Assembly: GCA_034509755.1 (NCBI GenBank)
Contig: CM067557.1
Coordinates: 41,598,001-41,662,000 of the forward strand
Direction of reading: 5' to 3'
Length of the DNA: 64,000 bases
Origin: Anisodus tanguticus
Taxonomy: Eukaryota; Streptophyta; Magnoliopsida; Solanales; Solanaceae
Below the pieces are notes generated by a model. It saw only the letters and a list, made by a program, of their open reading frames with translations, made no database searches and had not been told where the DNA came from. The first letter of the stretch is position 1, and each line of letters opens with the position of its first letter. Of this stretch, positions 59,462-64,000 are shown piece after piece. Made by a program: the position numbers and the translations under genes.

Positions 59462-60978
59462 AATTGACAGGAAAGATAAAACGAAAGATGCCTAAAATTA
59501 TGAAATCAATTCTAAATTGTCAAACTGAGAAGCGTAAAACGAACAAAATCTAGCACTGTGTAGATTGATCACAGTGCAGGCTGACTCCAGCTAGGCTGAA
59601 AATTATTTTATCATGTAATGTTTAGGGTTAAGTATTTGCAACTTTCAGGTATGGGCTTTCCTTAGAAAGGGTGCACCCAATTTGTGCACTTCCTTTTTTC
59701 CCTTTTGACCTAGTAAACACAAAAGGAGGCTTTCCAAGTCCTTGTTTTAAATGTGAAAATTTCTTACATCCAAAGGTGTATCCTATCCGTCAATGGAACT
59801 GGAACAAAGATCATGAGAGATGGGGGTTTGAATCCTAACGGAGGCAACAAAGCTAGCTGATCTTTTCCAAGTCATGATGGGCAGAATTACCCAATACTTG
59901 TTCGGGTGGGAGGATGTAGATACCTGGTATAATGGTAGAGGCACATGCAAGCAAGCTGGCCCTAAACAACCCTTTTAAAAAAAAAGTGGGAAATCTTTCA
60001 CATGTTAAAAGATAAAAACTAAAACACCATGTTACACAGCAATTCTACGCCATTACTTGGTGTGACTATTACAGACTGCTTTGATCAACATCCATCACTA
60101 TCATTTGTTTGATCAGTAAGCCGTAGCACTCAAACAACTCACCATACGCTGAAACATTCATTACCGCCACATGACATTGGATGTCAGATGAAAAACAACA
60201 ACAATCTTCCATTTGATGGGAAAGGCTTTGAAGCTGATCAAAGAGTGGACCTAATCAGCAACTACTGGCACTCAAGTGAAATCATCATCAACCGTCATTT
60301 TCATTTAAGTTCTATTTCTTCCATAGTTCAGCTTGTGTTATAAGTTATAACGTAATGAACAAATACAACCAACTACATCAACTACGCCTTAATACCAAAC
60401 AAGTTGGGTTCCGCTATATGAATACTCACCGACACCCCATTTAAACTCATCTCAATCAGGACAAAACAAACGAGATGGGAGAGAATTATGTTATACCCTT
60501 CAAAATAAAAGTTCAAAAAAACTGATCAGCAAATGTTCTTCTATTCGAGGTTACCCAAGCAACTACCAATAAGTCCAGCAAACTCTTCCTGGAAGATTAT
60601 TGGTTTATACAAACGTGTGCAAATTAAAGCATACACCATATAACTAAAAATCCTGGTTGATTAAATCTTGTAATAGCTATTTAGAAATATTAACCACCAT
60701 TAGCTACTCAGATTCTTTACATCAGTAACTATTAGCCATTTAGATATTAACTATTGGTTGCTGAAGAAAATTATCAGTTCTCTAACGTACCAGCATTAAC
60801 TTGAAACAGGGGGAATTGAAGTGTAAAAATTGGGCCACGTGAACCCATGGTCATCCGACTAAACTCGGTATATTATAAAAATGTGTAAAATTATCTGAAG
60901 GAGCCCATGGTCAAAAGAGACTGAGTGGTGCACTGGTTAAGGTGCTAGGTTTAATTACTTAAGTTAGAGGGATTGCTG

Positions 60979-60981
<3 letters not shown>

Positions 60982-61038
<57 letters not shown>
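60982..61038. repeat. (AT)n microsatellite
   Basis: An uninterrupted TA/AT dinucleotide run of roughly 57 bp in the PLAC8 leader intron; likely to vary between individuals. Confidence 0.9.
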
Positions 61039-61041
<3 letters not shown>

Positions 61042-61450
61042 TAAAGCAATGGTGCACTCATTCTCTTGAAATCCTGGATTCGCCAGACTCGAAAGACCAG
61101 TTTGGATCAACGGAGAATTCCAAATCAAACAATTTCAAATTATCGGAAATTGAAACGTGTTGTATGGATAATTAGAAGGATTTGTTTTTTCTATTGGCAT
61201 AGCCTATTTTTTTTTCATTTTCTCCTAAAATTGATTAGTAATCTCGCAACTATTACTCTGACCGCACTATCGAGCCATGAGAAATAACGATGTGCTATCG
61301 AAATTGAAGCTTTATTCATGCAGTGCAAACGGATATGACTCATTGAATCCAAATATCAAATTCATTTTCTCTAGTTTTACCATTCAGAATCATTTTGGAA
61401 AAGAAATGAGGTTAAACGGTAAAATCTGGAGAAGAGAGCAAGGAACTTAC

Positions 61451-61560
61451 AGCTCGATATCGCCGAGAAATTCGCCGGAGAGTTTATCTCGTGCAATGAA
61501 CTTCACCGATAAACAAATCAAACGAGTAGTTTCCAAATGACGCTAGAGAATAGAGAGAAC
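61451..61560 (-). promoter_or_regulatory. Probable 5' leader exon of the PLAC8 gene
   Basis: On the minus strand, a leader ending GATATCGAGCT|GTAAGTTCC gives a strong donor at 61451/61450, matching the acceptor at 59257 to remove a 2.2 kb leader intron. The sequence around 61500-61550 has the TC-rich, CpG-bearing look of plant leaders (TCTCTCTATTCTCTAGCG). The exact transcription start is not known. Confidence 0.6.
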
Positions 61561-61609
61561 CAAAGGACAAAAAGTGGCGTTTGTTTCAAAAAAGAAGGGG
61601 TGAAAAAAT

Positions 61610-62815
61610 ATACGGAAAAGGGCTAAATATACCCTCTACTTTATTTGTTAACTTTTTCTCCCGTTATACTTTTTGGTTAAATTTACCCTTATATTTTTCT
61701 CCCGTTATACTTTTTGATTAAATTTGCTCTTATTGATAAGTTATACTTTTTGGTTAAATTTATCCTTATATTTTTCTCCCGTTATACTTTTTGATTAAAT
61801 TTACTCTTATGGATAAGCAAAGTTATGCATATGCCTACCCTTATATTTTTCTCCGTTATACTTTTTGATTATATATTTTTCTCCCATTATACTTTTTGAT
61901 TAAATTTACTCTTATCGATAAGCAAAGTTATGCATATGCCCTTACTTTTAACGGAGATGTCAAGTGAACGATTGGGATGCATGACCCAACTTAAATGAAA
62001 AACTCAACCCCCATTAACTTGACCCATAACCGGATCTGACTCATCCCATAAATTAATTTCACACTCCCCTGTATTATAACCATTAGCTTAATTAAACAAG
62101 AAAGAAGAATCACCACCTTCATCTTCAAGAAAATATAGTTGGGTTCCTGCCATAGCTTTTGGCCATTGAAGTAAAATATAGTCGCAATTTTTAAGCCATT
62201 GTCATCATTACCAGAAAAATCATATGCACAGGAGAACCACCAGTATCAATTTTTCTTTTAGACCAATTTCACCATCCTTTATTATCAATTTCATTTTTCA
62301 CACAAGACCCAGAAGAACAATTATAAAATAGTCATTCATTAAAATTCTCCTTTAAATTACTTTCAAATTTTTCTTCGTTGTCGGCACCGTCAAATCTCTC
62401 ATCATTGACAGAATTGGAATTACCGGCCAAATTTTCCGTCAAATTTGGTGGTTATCACTTTGATTTGAAAATGTGCATGAAATTTTAAGGTTTAGGGGTT
62501 ATTTGGGTAGAGAAATGGAGGAGGATAATGGTGGCAGTGATTCTGAGTGAGGAGTTGTGGTAGTTTGATAATAATGAGACTAATTAGGTTTAGGGGTTTA
62601 ATTGGGGTAGGTCTTTAAGTTGGGTGGTGGGTTAAACCCAATCAATTGGGTCTTTTTAATTTTAAGCTGGGTCAAACGATTTCAAGTCTTCATGTGTCCA
62701 GCCGTTTAAACTAGGGGCATATATAAAACTTTACTTAACGGTAAGGCCGTAAGGGTGAATTTAGTCAAAAAGTATAAAATAAAGTAGAAAGATATATTTG
62801 AGCTTTTTAAAAAAA
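61610..62815. mobile_element. Probable non-autonomous element upstream of the PLAC8 gene
   Basis: Left AGGGCTAAATATACCCTCTACTTTATTTG and right TAAAATAAAGTAGAAAGATATATTTGAGC edges are inverted with mismatches. Next to the left edge, a unit around TTTTCTCCCGTTATACTTTTTG and TAAATTTACTCTTATSGATAAGC is repeated at least four times (61660-61935); GTCAAAAAGTATAAAATAA near 62763 is its inverted counterpart. No target duplication was resolved and no coding sequence seen. Confidence 0.55.
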
Positions 62816-62890
62816 ATATATGATTTTCAAATTCTAGAAAAAGTGAAAACTTTCTAAAAAGTGACAAACTTTGAGAAAGGTGAAAGATAC

Positions 62891-63148
62891 TCCCTCCGTT
62901 CTTTAATAAAGGATGTTTTGAGTTTTTTATTTTATTTTAAAATAAGTGATGTTTTAAGATTTAAATTTTTTTTTGATTTTATTCTTCTAAAATTATTTTT
63001 ATTTATATAATAAAAAATTATTAAATAAATTTTTTCTAGATATTAATTAGGGGTAAGTTAGTAAAAATAATAATAATTTTTTAGAAGTGAGCAACTTTTA
63101 AAAGTATGCATAAGCTAAAAACATCACTTATTATGGAACGCATCCAGT
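62891..63148. mobile_element. Stowaway-like MITE
   Basis: Left CTCCCTCCGTTCTTTAATAA and right ATCACTTATTATGGAACGCATCCAG are inverted with mismatches; TA lies on both sides. The interior is almost pure A/T. Confidence 0.65.
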
Positions 63149-64000
63149 ATTTGGTTGAAAAAAGTATTTCGGATTTGTTTTTCCAAAAAGCTAAAAGAAA
63201 TGCAGAAATTTTTTCACCATTTTTATATATTGTACATAATATTCAGAATAATGAAAAATACTTCAACGACAAGTACACTATATATATTTTTAACACAAAT
63301 TTTATCATTTCATTATAACTATTTATTATTATTATTCTCTCAAAATTTTAACCTTCATTAAAAATTTATTCACATTTTTTATAAGAAAAGAAACATTTTT
63401 TTGGACTATGCATTCAAGACTTAATGTAAGGACCCATAATTTTTTGGTAATCTTTAACGTCATTTCATCCGCCTATAGCTCGGTTTAATCATAGAAGAAG
63501 ATAATGTGGCCAGCTTAATGTTTAATAGTAGATTCATATATGCAATTAGCGGACATAATCTACCTAGGTTGGTTAATTACGGATTTCCTCTAGGTAAGAA
63601 ATTAGTGTGCCAGCAAGTATGTATTTATGAATTTGGTATGGATCGATTAAGAAGTGGGCCAGGCCCATATTGATATTAAGTTTAAGTAGAAGGGTTAAGA
63701 GTGAAGCTTTAAAGGGCTCAAGTTTGCCGTACCCATAATTTTTCGGTAATCTCTATATCAAGTCTCTTTTTTTTTTTCAGAAAGAATTACATCAACATCA
63801 AGGGTCTTATTTGATCCTCTTTATAAAGGATTTTAGTTAAAGTTAAACCCATCATCTAGCTTGATACACGACAGAAGCTGTGGAGTTCGTTTTGCTTTCA
63901 ATTACGGTGTCTTAGAGAAATCCTTATATTGGTGTAGATAATAAAATTTGCTTTAAGAAAATAATAATCAAGATATGAAAAAATTGCAATAATCGCAGTA
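63149..64000. other. AT-rich right edge of the window
   Basis: No gene is recognised. The phrase CCCATAATTTTTYGGTAATCT occurs at 63431 and again at 63731 in the same orientation, about 300 bp apart, which may be terminal parts of a repeat that cannot be placed. Confidence 0.4.

Overview
This is plant nuclear DNA. It carries intron-rich genes with GT-AG junctions, a very AT-rich background and dense transposon content. The SINE families (Au type with poly(T) end, TS type with TTG-repeat end), the small MITE families and the closeness of the predicted proteins to known dicot families point to Solanaceae. The TE load between genes looks heavier than in a compact genome; the species cannot be named from the sequence alone.

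Six protein-coding genes can be assembled exon by exon. In every case the exon lengths sum to a whole number of codons. (1) 1695-10451, plus: 14-exon cationic amino acid transporter of the CAT2/CAT4 vacuolar type, 645 aa. (2) 11849-14835, minus: 4-exon BODYGUARD-type alpha/beta hydrolase, 419 aa, convergent with gene 1. (3) 20213-25149, plus: 9-exon NADH-cytochrome b5 reductase 1, 278 aa. (4) 31670-36207, plus: 2-exon GT47 exostosin/ARAD-like glycosyltransferase, 476 aa, whose 3.1 kb intron holds a solo LTR. (5) 47451-53004, plus: 7-exon LRR receptor-like pseudokinase of the At3g03770 type, 787 aa. (6) 55568-59235, minus: 3-coding-exon PLAC8/cell-number-regulator protein, 188 aa, with a leader exon near 61.5 kb. 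They look like unrelated housekeeping, membrane and cell-surface genes, not a cluster or pathway.

The space between genes is mostly transposons. A 3,565 bp hAT element (16110-19674) has an exact 8 bp target duplication and a degenerate BED-finger transposase, and ends about 100 bp upstream of the CBR1 leader. 26.6-30.85 kb holds a decayed copia gag/protease fragment interrupted by an 833 bp hAT-type element (29288-30120). 38.95-42.48 kb holds a copia reverse transcriptase/RNase H fragment interrupted by a hAT-type element, itself interrupted by a second element of the same family. A tandem array of palindromic units (about 43.21-44.25 kb) is the least familiar structure in the window. Smaller MITEs and SINEs sit in most introns.

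No CRISPR, rRNA, tRNA gene or bacterial-type operon was seen. No clearly new biochemical system was found. The most unusual material is the palindromic array and the three hAT-type families that share GC-rich subterminal arrays. Family assignments rest on recognising protein sequence from memory, without database searches.
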